From Saprolegnia diclina VS20 (Eukaryota > Oomycota > Saprolegniomycetes > Saprolegniales > Saprolegniaceae), in the NCBI RefSeq assembly GCF_000281045.1, contig NW_008246076.1, forward strand, positions 85,511 through 149,510: a stretch of 64,000 bases of DNA, read 5' to 3'. How positions within the stretch are numbered: position 1 is the first letter of the stretch; each line of letters starts with the position of its first letter. The notes beneath the pieces are model-generated. The model was not told the origin of the DNA. It ran no database searches and saw only the letters and a list, made by a program, of their open reading frames with translations. The position numbers and the translations under genes were made by a program. Of the stretch, positions 1-10,043 are shown one piece after another.

Positions 1-1281
1 CTCTGTCGGCTTGTTCTCGAGCACGCAAAGTGCAGGAATTTATCAGGTTGAAGTTGCCGCCAGAATCTTGAAGCGCGCCATACAAACCTGTAGAGTGCGG
101 ACTTCTGCAGGTAGACGTACTGCCTTTCTGTCGAAGGATCAGCGTGTACATGGCTGGACCATCACCCGCCCTCTTGCGACGCCCATGCAGGACGGACCAT
201 CGACGTGGTGGTGGCCTCGCACCCGTCCGTGTCCGTGCACCGGGATACGTGGTGTCGCTGGTCGGGTCGTGTGGGTTGCCTCTGGCGTGCGCTGCTTTTG
301 ACAAAGCCATGGCGCCTTGCACTGCGTAGAAGCTGCAGCGGATCAAAGACAAGGCAGCGTTCGGAGATTTCGAAACGTGTATATATATTTTACTATCCAT
401 CCAAATCTCTATCCATTAAGACGTCTCGAAACTGTATCCCGAAGCGTTTTCAAGCACCGGTTGCTGCGTGCTTGGCGCCACGTTGATGCCGCATCTGGCG
501 CCTACGGACCAAAGTGGAGCCACAAGAGATGTCAAAGCCGAGCTGACGGCAGCGCGTCGCCCACGCCGTAGTGCCTCGATCTCCGCCAAGTCGACAGACG
601 CCATAGGCTCGGGCTGTGACAGACCCGCCGCCTTTGCGGCCGCAGAAAGCTCTTTTGGCGAAAATGCCGCTTCTGGAAGGTGGCGGCCACCTGGTCCAGG
701 GCACGAGCTTGTGAACGCGGCGCGGGGCTGCCACGTGGTAGTACGCGTCGTTGAAGACGGCTGCGCGTGTGCTTGGGCGACGCAACCTTTGTGCACTCGT
801 CGCAGGGCCCAAGGGGCGGGCACCAAATTTATCCGATTCGCGTTCGACCATCGCTCGATACATCGCGTTCCTCCCAGCACCACCACCAGTCTCTAGTAGC
901 TAAGTGCAAAAATGGCCCACGCACTGCTGCATGAGCACTGCTACAAGGTTGCAAAAGTAGCTTGCAAATTTCAGAGGGCGAAAGCCATCTTATTCCTAGT
1001 CGCTCGAGGCGTTGTGCTCGGCTCTCAATGAACCGTTGTAAGCTCCAAGTCGACAAAACGATCTCCGTCCACGACAGTACTAGCGACGGCGAGATGGACT
1101 TGCAGCATGAGATGCCCTCAATCAACAGCAACGCGTGGCCGCTCGTTGGGTCGAGTGCGCTTGGCTACTCAAACTCACCCCACATGGGGCTCTGTTGTAA
1201 GTGAAGGTCCAGATGGTACGGCGCCAAACGCGTCTGATTGGCCAAAATACCGCGCCTGGAAAAATTTGCATGTCGCGCTAA
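1..1281. other. Gene-poor stretch, no supported gene
   Basis: Short open frames occur on both strands, but none has a recognisable domain, a convincing start context or conserved-looking composition. The longest, on the minus strand at 416-886, ends in an Ala/Leu/Glu-rich stretch that might be a decayed exon. I cannot support a gene here. Confidence 0.5.
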
Positions 1282-1297
1282 GATCACTTTGCAATTT
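1282..1297 (+). promoter_or_regulatory. Oomycete Inr/FPR-like core promoter
   Basis: GATCACTTTGCAATTT lies 17 bp before the ATG at 1314. It fits the oomycete Inr plus flanking-region consensus, recalled as GCTCATTYYNCAWTTT, with two mismatches. Transcription would start near the CA, giving a 5' leader of about 30 nt. Confidence 0.6.
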
Positions 1298-1313
1298 GCA
1301 CGCTTCGAGCAAC

Positions 1314-1805
1314 ATGACAACGAGCCACCTGCGCATCACCAAGCACAGCCCGAGCAAGACGCGACCGGCCTCGAATGGCCACATCCAGTTCCACATTCTC
1401 GTGCAAGAGCTCGTCCCCAGCGGCCGCCGCCACAAGGAGTACGTGGTTTGCAAGCGCTTCAAGCAGTTCGAGAGCCTCCGCGCCGAGCTCAGCAAGGCTG
1501 GGTTCGCGACGCCGTCGCTGCCGATGACGGGGCCGGCCATGGGCCTCTGGATGGTATGGAACAAGGACGAGGCGCTCCTGTACCGCGCCATGAACCTCCA
1601 GCGCTTCCTCGACGTCGTCAACACGTCCGAGACGATCCAAGCCAGCGCCGCGTTTCGGGCCTTTGTGGGCGAGAGCCCCGACCAGAAGCGCGGCTACACG
1701 TCGCTCTCGGGCTACTCGACGACGTCCGAGGCCAGCTTTGTGTGCCACGACCTCTCGCGGTCGTCGTCGCTCTCGCTGCTCGAGCGCCGCCGCCAGTCCG
1801 TGTGA
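1314..1805 (+). CDS. Small PX-domain protein (phosphoinositide-binding)
   Basis: Single-exon product of 163 residues. The ATG at 1314 was preferred over upstream in-frame starts because a core-promoter-like element sits just before it. Residues of about 20-125 read as a PX (phox) domain: an HIQFHILVQEL strand, the VCKRFKQFESLRAEL segment typical of the PX basic region and first helix, a Pro-rich loop (TPSLPMTGP), and an LQRFLDVV helix followed by FRAFVGE. The C-terminus is a Ser/Thr/Arg-rich tail with no further domain. PX domains bind membrane phosphoinositides, commonly PI3P on endosomes; ligand and partner are not visible here. It is a stand-alone PX protein, unlike the PX-RING protein at 50.7-51.5 kb. 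Confidence 0.75.
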   Translation: MTTSHLRITKHSPSKTRPASNGHIQFHILVQELVPSGRRHKEYVVCKRFKQFESLRAELSKAGFATPSLPMTGPAMGLWMVWNKDEALLYRAMNLQRFLDVVNTSETIQASAAFRAFVGESPDQKRGYTSLSGYSTTSEASFVCHDLSRSSSLSLLERRRQSV

Positions 1806-2486
1806 TGGATTTGTGCCCACCCAACACCACCAAACGACACGACTGCCAGTCCGCACCGGACGCAGTAGGACACGCGGCCGATCCTCCGGCCCGCGACGAC
1901 GCTCGACCACCCGAGCCGTAGAGTAGTACGCCCGCGCTGCCACCTTTGCATTATAGAACTTAGACGCACAATGTACTAGTACATGGTATCACCACGTCGA
2001 TGTTTCATAGCCACGCGGCTGAAAATGGTCAAATGTGTCTGTTGCAGCGCAGACGATCGGGCGGCGCACGATGGTGCGTCGTGAGAATGTGCAGCTGCGC
2101 GGCCCCATCATCGTTGAAGGCCGCGGTCGGTAACGCGCTTCGAATCGGTCCCGACATGTCGCATGCCAGGTCGGACAAATGACCGCAGCTGGTGGCACGC
2201 CTATCATCGCTACGACGGACAGTGCTGTCCGTCGTGAGCTGCGACACACGACCTGCCCTGTTTCGATGCCAGTCCTGTGGCTCCTGTCGCTGCATTCGCC
2301 ACGTCTACTGAATCGCCAAGCGGGTGCAAGTCCGCCGTCGACGACGTCGCGCAACCGGGCACCTGCACTTCGCATCATGCGCGAGCTGCTGGCATCCAGG
2401 AAGACGATGGACCACATCGTAGCCGTGTCGGCAGACTCTTTTTGTGTGGTGTTTATAGACAAGTTGTACATTGGCACTTGATATCT
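1806..2486. other. Intergenic, no supported gene
   Basis: No convincing coding region. It contains a 14 bp palindrome (ATGTACTAGTACAT, about 1972-1985) and an 11 bp-arm inverted repeat at 2212-2235. The CFAP70 stop codon follows at 2487. Confidence 0.5.
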
Positions 2487-5400
2487 CTAGGCATCTTCCG
2501 GTCCGGCGCCACTCTCATCGTCGCGCGGTGGCGACTGGAGGAGCGCGCCTTCTGAGACCGCGCCTTCTTGCTGGCGCGACGCCATCGCCTTGTACTCAAG
2601 CGCCTCCTCCTTGCGCCCCAGCGTCTCCAACAAGGCCACGCAGCGCGAGAGCAGGTCGGCGCGCGCTTCCATGCTCTCGCAGCTCGACAGCGCCTGTTGG
2701 TACTCAACGAGCGCAGTCTCGGCGCAATTTTGCGCTGAGAGCACGTCCGCCAACGTCTTGCGCGTCAACGACGAGTCTTGCGCACGCAGTGACCGCCGGA
2801 GGAGGCTCTCAGCGATCTCGAGCTTGTCGAGCGCCACAAACCCGTTGCTGATTTCACGCAGCAGCGTCGGGTTCTACACGAAATGTCGATACCCTAACCC
2901 TCGAAATAAAGTCGAGAGACGTACGCCGAGGTTGTAGCGCAACGCTTGCTGCAAGGCTTGCTCGGCTTGCAACGGGCGAGGGGTCGGGCCGTGGAGGCAC
3001 ACAAGCGAGAGGTAGCCCCAGACGTCGGCGTTGGTGTTGTCGAGGATGTTGGCCTCGGCCAAAGCCATCTCCGCGCCTTCCCAGTCTTCCTGGCGCACGC
3101 ACACGACACCGACACCGAGCCACGACGACGCGTTCGAAGCCTCGTCCACCGACGTCAAGAAGATGCTCTTGGCGTCCGTCCATTGCTGGTGGTGCATGTA
3201 CAGCGCCCCGAGTTGGAGAAACAGAGGCAAATGGTACTCGTGACGGAGGTGCGTCACGTGCGCGACCGCGTACTCAAAACACGTGATAGCGTCGCGAAGT
3301 TGCGACTGCCGGCTGCACACGACGCCTTGCAGGTACCACGCATCGGCGAGCGTCGCGTCTTTGGCGACCGCCTCTTGCAAACTGGCCCGCGCGCCCTAGT
3401 ATCATAGTACATTGTCGTCGACCAAACAATGGACAATGCTTACGTCCAGGTCGCCGTTGTGAAGCTGGGTGGATGCCTGTACAAAGCGCTCGGTGGACCA
3501 CATGAGGCTCGTGTACACCGTCTTGGGCTTGCGCAGCGCGGCGCCGAGCTCGAGGGCGACCCGCGCGAGGTCGTCAAGTCGCAGTTCACTCAGATACGCT
3601 GCAATGTCGATGCAAACAGCGGTCGGGGTGGCAAAGGCCGCCGACTTTTGCGTCGAGAGCGCTTGCATGAGCTCGTGGAGACGCAGATTTCCGGTGCCGT
3701 CCATGCCCGATGTGGTGTAGTAGATCGCGAGAAGCGCATGGCTGCGCGCGCGGATGGCCGGTGGCGCATGGCTATCGTCTTGCAGCAGCAAGAGGCCGTT
3801 CTTGAGCACAATGTCGGCGCCGTCAAAGTCGCGATACGAACACAAGAGCGCGCCGTAGGCCTGGACAGCACCAATGTGCTGCTGGTCGGTGGCGATGCAA
3901 TCCCGGAGGCAGTCGGCGGCTAGGGGTAGGTGGTTTATACGGACGATTCAGAGTGCCATGTACCTTTGTCGTACGAGCCCGTGCGTAGGTGGAAGAGCGC
4001 CAAATCCATCCAAATGTCGGCTTGGTACCCGCCCAGACCTGCTGCGTGCTTGGCGGAGAGCGCGATGCGGTCCATGTGACAGGTCACGGCCTTGGGGAGG
4101 TGGCCGTTGACCTCGTTCTCCCAGGCGAGGCGGGCGAGCGACTGGAGCTGGGCGCGGACGACGTCGGGCGTCACGCTGGTCGTCGCTTCGAGGAGGTTCA
4201 TCGTGCTCTCTTCGCTTTGCGCCGCGCAGAAAACATGGTTCAGGACCACATGCACCTACGTTGAAGTTGGAAAAGGTTGCGTGCGTTGAGATAGAGCGCG
4301 ACCTCCTCCATGAGGTACGCGTAGAGCTCGGCGTAAAAGGTCGTCTTGGCTTGGCGCACGCCATTCTCCGCAGCGCCCAACGGGTCAGCGTGGGACGGGA
4401 ACGCGGCGACGATCGCGGGGTAGCGCTCGCGGATCACGAGCACGAGCGCCTTTTTGAGTTTTTCTTTAAACTCAAAGTAAATGCCGTTGGCGTTGAGATG
4501 GAAGAGCAGCTTGTGGCGCCGGTCTTCCTTGGAGAGCGCGTACTCGTCCGACTAGAAACCAGCGACATGTCATGTTGCAACTAACTAAACATGCACGTAC
4601 GTCGTCGGGCAACGCAAAGAGGCCATCGTACTCCTTCATGAGAACCGCCAGAATCTTGCGCACTTCCTTGCGCATCGTCGCCGTTGCTTCGTGGGTTTGA
4701 TACGCCGGCAGCGGCGGCCGCGGCGGAATGTACTCGGCCATCGACTTGGTCGGCGGTAGCGGCACTGGCGGTAGCGGCACGAGAGCGTGTGGGTACACGG
4801 TTGCCTCGAGCGAGGCCGCCGACCCGGCGCTGACGTAGATGGCCGCGTGGCCTAGTACAAAACGATTAGACAAACGACTAGACGCGCACATACCTGCGAT
4901 GCGCGTCAATAAGTTCTCATAGTCGTTGAGTGCCGCTTGCGCTTTCTTCTTCTCGTCGTTGTTGGCTGCTTTGGCCAGCGCTTCTTCGAGCGTTTCCCGC
5001 GCCGGCGCCGTGCCTAATGTGATACTTGCACACCAAAATTGTCATGTAAACGCTGGACGACCTTTGCGCAGCGGCTCGCAAAGCGTGATGCTCGCCGTGC
5101 CCGGCGTCAGAAAGGCGTCCAGTGCAAACTGCGCGGTCGCCTGCCATACGTCAGTGCCAAGCGTCCGCGTGAGACTCATCGTGACAAGGCGCCCAGACTC
5201 GATCGCGTCCACGAGTGCGTCCGTGCCTTCCTAGAAACAGTATACTTATCGAAGTATCGCAACAGGCCACGAGATACCTTGTCCAGTGGCATGATGAGCG
5301 GGCTCTCGAGCGGGAAGCGCACAAGCCATGCGGCGTCCGGGTCCGTCGCGGTCGCGTCGTAGCTGAGCCGGCCGTCCAGCACAAACGTCATCTCGGCCAT

Positions 5401-6087
5401 GGCAGACGACAGTGCAACGGGCAGCTTCAACGCGACGGAGCACTTGGTGGTATTTTCGTCGCAGAGCTTTTGCGGATCGTCGCCGTCCTTGAGGACCGGT
5501 CGCCACTCGGTCGGGAGGCGGTGGACCTGCACGGACGCGATGGCCAGCACCTTGATGTGATGAAAGTACGAGACAAAGCTCATGTCAAAGGCCAACGTGC
5601 ACTCGACCGACGCCGTCGGAAAGGCAAGGCGACTCGTCGACGGGACGCCGACAAAAAGACACGGCAAGAAGGCATATGTGGCCGCGCCGAGCAGCACGTC
5701 CGTGTCTCGCTCGCGCGTGTAGCCGCTGTAGAGCTCTACGTGCACGCTCGCCTTGGCGAGCGCCGGGACGAGGCCCTCGTCGGTGAGCTCGAACGGACGC
5801 GAGGCCTGCGCAAAGCCGAATACCGGCGGCTCGCTGTCCGAAGCTGGCGAGAGCTGCAGCACGTTGGTCGCGACCTTGCGCTTGTGCTCGTCACTGGCCG
5901 GGTACCACCACGTTGTGTTGAGGTCTTTGCCGCTGCGCACGCTAACCGCGCACCAGAAGGACGGCGGCGCGTCACTCTCGGCGGGCGGCGCGTCGCCCTG
6001 CAGCACGAGTTGGCCAAGCGCAATCGTAAACGTGCCCATGGGCGGCGGCGTCGACGGCGGCGACGGTGCTGGCGCTTCGTCGGCCAT
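2487..6087 (-). CDS. CFAP70-like axonemal protein (TPR, cilia/flagella)
   Basis: Multi-exon gene on the minus strand. Exons run 6087-5278, 5230-5062, 5013-4894, 4851-4601, 4551-4260 and 4209-3964, then from about 3922 and 3397, with the last exon ending at the 2487 stop. Introns are 41-60 bp with clean GT-AG borders and phase continuity. The N-terminus (MADEAPAPSPPSTPPP...) leads into a beta-rich region. The middle carries the diagnostic block HKLLFHLNANGIYFEFKE followed by LKKALVLVIRERY, and TPR-like helices run to the end (DAWYLQGVVCSR, NADVWGYLSLVCLHG, NPTLLREISNGFVALDKLE). This matches CFAP70/TTC18, a central-apparatus protein of motile flagella with N-terminal beta domains and C-terminal TPRs. 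Its presence implies flagellate zoospores. Confidence 0.88.
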
Positions 6088-7020
6088 ATTCCGCGCGACC
6101 TTTCGACAAGTGCTGGATCTTACGTGGACCATGGGCGCGAACTCGAGGTGCGCGCACCTGCTCACGGTATCGTATCAATGTATCGAGTTGGCACCAAAGA
6201 TCCAGCATCTGGGTTTGACCCCATACCGCTGCAGCGAGTACGTCGGTGACGACGCTCTCGGGGTACGGGTTATTAAAGAGGGCGTGGTGCCCTAACATGC
6301 ATACGGCGCTCTGTTGATCTTCGTGAAGTCACGGTAATGTGTGTGGCTTCCTGGAGCGGCTTGGGTACTATTATAACTGTTAGTAAAAATTGAGATCACT
6401 TCATAATACATTGGATGGACAAATAAAGCGCTGAAACGTCGAAATTATGTGTGCAGTTGAGAGGAACTTTTGTTTTTGTCAAAGTCGATACAAAGTTTGA
6501 TGCTGTGTCTAGTCAGCTCCTTGCATTGACGCGACATGGTGGATCTTCCATCGCAAAATTCGTTGAAAATGGCAACACCTACTAGTACGCTGTGAGAAGT
6601 GGACGTGAGCCGGTCACATCTCTGCAACGGTGCTCCTTGGCGACATGCGAGTCTCAACGATGAGAAATTTTCCACCAGTCTCTGCGGGAAGACGAAGACC
6701 AACTACGACATGCTCCACAACGCGATCCCGATAGCAATTTGTGAGAGTGCAACGTCGCGTCCGGTTGAGATCTAGCAATGTCGAGTGAGATACTCGATTC
6801 ATGCACCCCCTGGACTGTCCACAGGATAAATCCATTTTGACCAAGTTTGACGCTCGAGTATCCGATGAGTAGATAGATACTCTATCGACGAGCTTTATCT
6901 CGTGCACAGATCCCCTAACCTGTTAGAAATGTCCATTATTGTCAGCCGCAGGGCCATGGCCAACGCTGTGGATTTCCGTAGCCACATGTCGTTTTTAAAA
7001 TTATCGTCGACTCTCTTTCG
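6088..7020. other. Intergenic region before LOR array
   Basis: No supported gene. Short minus-strand frames at 6445-6907 have unremarkable composition and no LOR motif that I can align. GGGTACTATTATA at about 6364-6376 resembles the left half of the small inserts at 11927 and 20980 but has no flanking direct repeat. Confidence 0.45.
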
Positions 7021-7039
7021 AAATGTATGCAATAGAATA
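7021..7039 (+). promoter_or_regulatory. 19 bp upstream block shared with the next LOR gene
   Basis: AAATGTATGCAATAGAATA occurs identically here and at 8299-8317, upstream of two tandem LOR genes (144 and 87 bp before their ATGs). It is probably promoter sequence copied with the gene, possibly functional. Confidence 0.5.
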
Positions 7040-7115
7040 AAATAGGATATGGACACACATGTCCCACAACCATGTCCACGACGTCGCTACTAGCTCATGT
7101 CGGCTGGCGGTGACG

Positions 7116-7147
7116 TGAAAATGAACCTCACGTGAGGTTCATTTTCA
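7116..7147. promoter_or_regulatory. Perfect 32 bp palindrome with central CACGTG
   Basis: The left arm TGAAAATGAACCTCAC is followed directly by its exact reverse complement with no spacer. The centre is CACGTG, an E-box/G-box core. It ends 36 bp before the LOR start codon at 7183, overlapping the likely transcription start (TTCATTTTCATTTTC). Confidence 0.75.
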
Positions 7148-7182
7148 TTTTCAACCTCCAGCCAACAACACTTTTATCAAGA

Positions 7183-7797
7183 ATGGGCGCCAGCATGTCG
7201 TCGGAAGAGTACCGAGCGGTGCGGCTTGTCCCGCAGTCCAACTTTGTCGCGATTGACCGCAAGTTTACGGCCCCCCGCGTCGTGACGCTGGACATGAAGG
7301 GCCAGATCTGGACATGGTCGGGCCAGGACTTTCACATCCGCGATGCTGACACTGGTGACGTGTACTTTCGCCTCGACGCCAAGGCCTTCTCGCTCCGCGA
7401 GCGCAAAATCCTCCGCGACAACCGCGGCAATGTGGTCGCTGTGACCAAAGAGGACCTCATCTCGTTCACGCTCACGCAGCGCGTGTACTCGAGCGAGGCG
7501 ACCGACCACGAGCTCCTCGCGATCAAAACGCGCCTCAAGTTGGGCTATCCCGAGCTCGAGTGCAGCGTCCGAAACCTCTCGACCGGTCGAGTGCACGAGC
7601 TGCGCTGCAAGGGCGACTGGACGTCCCGCAGAGCGATCATCTCGATCGACAATGGAGTCGTCATCGCCAAATTGCGCCAACCGCTCGAATTTGGTGGCGC
7701 GCGGTACCTCGTGGATGTCGCGCCGGGCGTCGACATTGCGCTCGTGACGCTCGTGTGCATCGCGATGGACGAAGACGAGCGTCACCGCCGCAACTAA
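7183..7797 (+). CDS. LURP-one-related (LOR/tubby-like C-terminal) protein 1
   Basis: Single exon, 204 residues. The ATG at 7183 (MGASMSSEEYRAV) was chosen because only a GTG lies upstream and the paralogue at 8404 starts at the same point. The LOR (DUF567) beta-barrel pattern is clear: FHIRDADTGDVYFRLDAK, then a KILRDNRGNVVAVTKEDL strand-turn, ATDHELLAIKTR, and the terminal VDVAPGVDIALVTLVCIAMDEDE. LOR proteins have a tubby-like fold; the plant founder LURP1 acts in pathogen response, and some members carry a C-terminal membrane anchor. The role in oomycetes is not established. It is tandem with the paralogue at 8404 (about 75% similar by eye). Confidence 0.85.
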   Translation: MGASMSSEEYRAVRLVPQSNFVAIDRKFTAPRVVTLDMKGQIWTWSGQDFHIRDADTGDVYFRLDAKAFSLRERKILRDNRGNVVAVTKEDLISFTLTQRVYSSEATDHELLAIKTRLKLGYPELECSVRNLSTGRVHELRCKGDWTSRRAIISIDNGVVIAKLRQPLEFGGARYLVDVAPGVDIALVTLVCIAMDEDERHRRN

Positions 7798-7865
7798 GTT
7801 TTATTTCTTATTATCGTTTCTGATCATAACGTCATTTGTCTTTGTTGAAAAAAACGCTCAACTCG

Positions 7866-8165
7866 TACGTTTGCGCGCCGCACACGTCAGCGTCAACGCC
7901 AGTGTCGGCCGCCGCCACGAGGTGCATCGTGGATCGACCTTGGCGCCAACAGGCCCGTCCAGGGGTATAATTATATACTCGTGGGCCCGTCCTCGCTGTC
8001 GATGAGAACGCTGTGGCGCGCGAGACCGAGTCCGGGTTGAAGCACAAGACCGAAGTACACGTCGCACCTCGCACTAGTATTGTTCGAAAGAGGCATGTTT
8101 GCGATACTTGATCGTAAACAATGCGGCGACGCCTCTGCAACCAGTGGCGCATCGAATAGATAGAA
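7866..8165 (-). pseudogene. LOR-family pseudogene
   Basis: The plus strand here aligns with the 3' two-thirds of the minus-strand LOR gene at 9072-9770. Shared blocks include GCCGCACACRTCA...GCCAGTGTCG and TTTGCGATACTTGATCGTAAACAA, the latter a near-exact match to 9413-9437. The N-terminal part is missing, several frame changes are evident, and a 23 bp insert with a 9 bp direct repeat sits at 7952-7992. It is a dead copy between two live LOR genes and useful for dating the array. Confidence 0.75.
7952..7992. repeat. 23 bp AT-rich insert flanked by 9 bp direct repeats
   Basis: GGCCCGTCC (7952-7960) is repeated at 7984-7992 around AGGGGTATAATTATATACTC plus GTG (7961-7983). The intact paralogue at about 9281-9316 has one copy of the repeat and no insert. 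Removing insert plus one repeat restores an equal-length alignment of 30 bp after CTTGGC. This is insertion with target-site duplication, not slippage of a local repeat. Confidence 0.65.
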
Positions 8166-8403
8166 AATGAAGTTCGTTTTGACGAGATTGGATTCATTTG
8201 CCCAGGTCATTTATATTCCCATTGGATTTTATGGCACATGGACCAGTGTCCATGAGCCGGTGCGTCGTGTCCACATGTGATTTTTTAAATGTCTCTGAAA
8301 ATGTATGCAATAGAATACACCACACAACAAACAGATGTCCCACCACGGGCGCACGCGAGGCTGTTGAGGTTCATTTTCGCATTGCCCTCGCAACAGTATC
8401 AAC

Positions 8404-8985
8404 ATGGGTGTCTGCATGTCGTCCGAAGAGTTTAGCGCCTTACCGCTCGTGCCGCAGTCCAACTTTGTCGCGATCGACCACACATTCACGGCCCCCCGCG
8501 TCGTAACGCTGGACGTCAAGTGCCAGATCTGGTCAAGTTTGGGCAAGGACTTTCTCATCCGCGATGCTGATACTGGCGAGGTGTACTTTCGTCTCGAGGC
8601 CAAAGACTCCTCGTTCCACGACCAAAAAGTCCTCCGCGACAACCGCGGGAACGTGGTCGCTGTGACCAAGGAAGACCTCCGCGAGTACACGCAGCACGTG
8701 TACTCGAGCGAAGCAACCGACCACGAGCTCCTTGCTATCAAAGCGCGCCACAATGTGGGCTATCCCGAGCTCGGGTGCAGCGTTCGAAACCTCTCGACAG
8801 GACGCGTGCACGAGCTGCGCTGCAAGGGCGCCTGGACACACCGCGCGATCATCTCGATCGACGGCGGCGTTGTCATTGCCAAGATAGACCAAAAGTTTGA
8901 CCTCGGCGGGGTCCGATACTCGGTGGAAGTCGCACCAGGCGTCGACCTTGCACTCATGACATTGGTGTGCATCGCCATGGACTAA
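8404..8985 (+). CDS. LURP-one-related (LOR) protein 2
   Basis: Single exon, 193 residues, starting MGVCMSSEEFSAL. It is collinear with LOR protein 1 over its whole length: FLIRDADTGEVYFRLEAK, VLRDNRGNVVAVTKEDL, ATDHELLAIKARH and VEVAPGVDLALMTLVCIAMD. It lacks the charged DEDERHRRN tail of its neighbour because it stops just after IAMD, at a 13 bp tandem duplication (CATGGACTAAGAC twice). A tubby-like fold is expected, probably membrane- or phosphoinositide-associated. Upstream sequence is shared with the 7183 gene, so promoter and gene duplicated together. It converges on the minus-strand LOR gene ending at 9072. Confidence 0.85.
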   Translation: MGVCMSSEEFSALPLVPQSNFVAIDHTFTAPRVVTLDVKCQIWSSLGKDFLIRDADTGEVYFRLEAKDSSFHDQKVLRDNRGNVVAVTKEDLREYTQHVYSSEATDHELLAIKARHNVGYPELGCSVRNLSTGRVHELRCKGAWTHRAIISIDGGVVIAKIDQKFDLGGVRYSVEVAPGVDLALMTLVCIAMD

Positions 8986-9071
8986 GACCATGGACTAAGA
9001 CCACACTCGCAACTTGTCTCAACTTTTGAATTGTGATTATCCTATTGAAATATTGCTTTTGTTGGAGCATT

Positions 9072-9770
9072 TTACAGCAGAGTTGTAAGAGCAAGACCCC
9101 CATACATGGCGCCGAGGAAGCCAACAAGACCGCGAAACACCCAATCCGCTCGCTTGCGCGTCTCTTCGTCCATGGCCGCACACATCAATGTGACGACGCC
9201 AGTGTCGACGCCATCCGCGACGACGATCTCATACCGGTTGGCCAACCGCCACGTGAACGGTTGGTGCACCTTGGCAAGAATCGGTCCGTCGTCGCCGTCG
9301 GTGAGGACGCTGCGGCGCGTGAGAACGTTGAAAGGTTGGAGCACGAGGAGGTGTGTCTCGCCCGTGACGTGGTTGCGCAATTCGCACTCTTGTTGGTGAA
9401 ACGACGCATTTTTGCGATACTTGATCGTAAACAATGGCGCGTCGTCGTCCGTGCGTTCGTAGACCATTTGCTCGTTGAAAAATGAGTACGGGTGGAGCTT
9501 CATAAGCGCGACGGGGCGGCTCGCCGCGTCAAGAAGCGTCCGCTTGTTGGGAAACGAGTACCGGTGGACTTGAATTCGGGCGACGAGCGTTCCCTTTGTG
9601 TCGTCGCGCACGGTAAAATCGCGGCCCGGCCACGACCAGCGCTGGGCTTGCAGCACGAGGCGCGTTCGCTCGGTGATAGGAAACGACCCGAACACTTTGA
9701 AGTGGGCCGACTTTGCGAGTTGGAGCGCGTCAAAGGCTTGCTTGGACTGGAAAAAGCGAATGAGCGACAT
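9072..9770 (-). CDS. LURP-one-related (LOR) protein 3 with C-terminal hydrophobic segment
   Basis: 232 residues. The start at 9770 (MSLIRFFQSKQAFD) was chosen because the in-frame codon further upstream is GTG and the paralogue at 10901 begins MSFLRFFRPKL. LOR core: FTVRDDTKGTLVARIQ, LLDAASRPVALMKL, DDAPLFTIKYRKNASF, NRYEIVVADGVDTGVVTLMC. The C-terminus ends in a hydrophobic stretch (GLVGFLGAMYGGLALTTLL) that could be a tail anchor, as known for some LOR/scramblase-fold proteins. It belongs to a second subtype with the 10221 gene, distinct from the plus-strand pair. Confidence 0.82.
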   Translation of the reverse strand: MSLIRFFQSKQAFDALQLAKSAHFKVFGSFPITERTRLVLQAQRWSWPGRDFTVRDDTKGTLVARIQVHRYSFPNKRTLLDAASRPVALMKLHPYSFFNEQMVYERTDDDAPLFTIKYRKNASFHQQECELRNHVTGETHLLVLQPFNVLTRRSVLTDGDDGPILAKVHQPFTWRLANRYEIVVADGVDTGVVTLMCAAMDEETRKRADWVFRGLVGFLGAMYGGLALTTLL

Positions 9771-10043
9771 CGTGGCAAATTCTAAAATGGCGGTCGCCAC
9801 TCGTCACCCAGCCGTGCACCAATCAGCATCGAGTGATGGGAGGTGTTGTGGCAATCTACCATCATTCCACGTACATTCGGAATGATGGTGCTTAAGGGCG
9901 TCACGCCAGTATGAACATTGCAGCTCGACAGGGGAGTCCAAGGCACCGAAGCTTGCATTTACCGACACAAGAAGAGCTCCATATGGAAGGTTGTGCGCTC
10001 CGGGTCAAGAGAAGATCCCATACCGTACATTCCGTGCTCTGTA

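Noticed and set aside
5215-6249. Long plus-strand open frame of ~344 codons
   Set aside because: Antisense to CFAP70 exon 1, with composition typical of a shadow frame.
6364-6376. GGGTACTATTATA as a fourth copy of the flanked insert
   Set aside because: Matches the left half only, with no right terminus and no flanking direct repeat.
7832-8197. Minus-strand frame as an independent small gene
   Set aside because: Its DNA aligns with the LOR gene at 9072-9770 in shifting frames, so it is a pseudogene.
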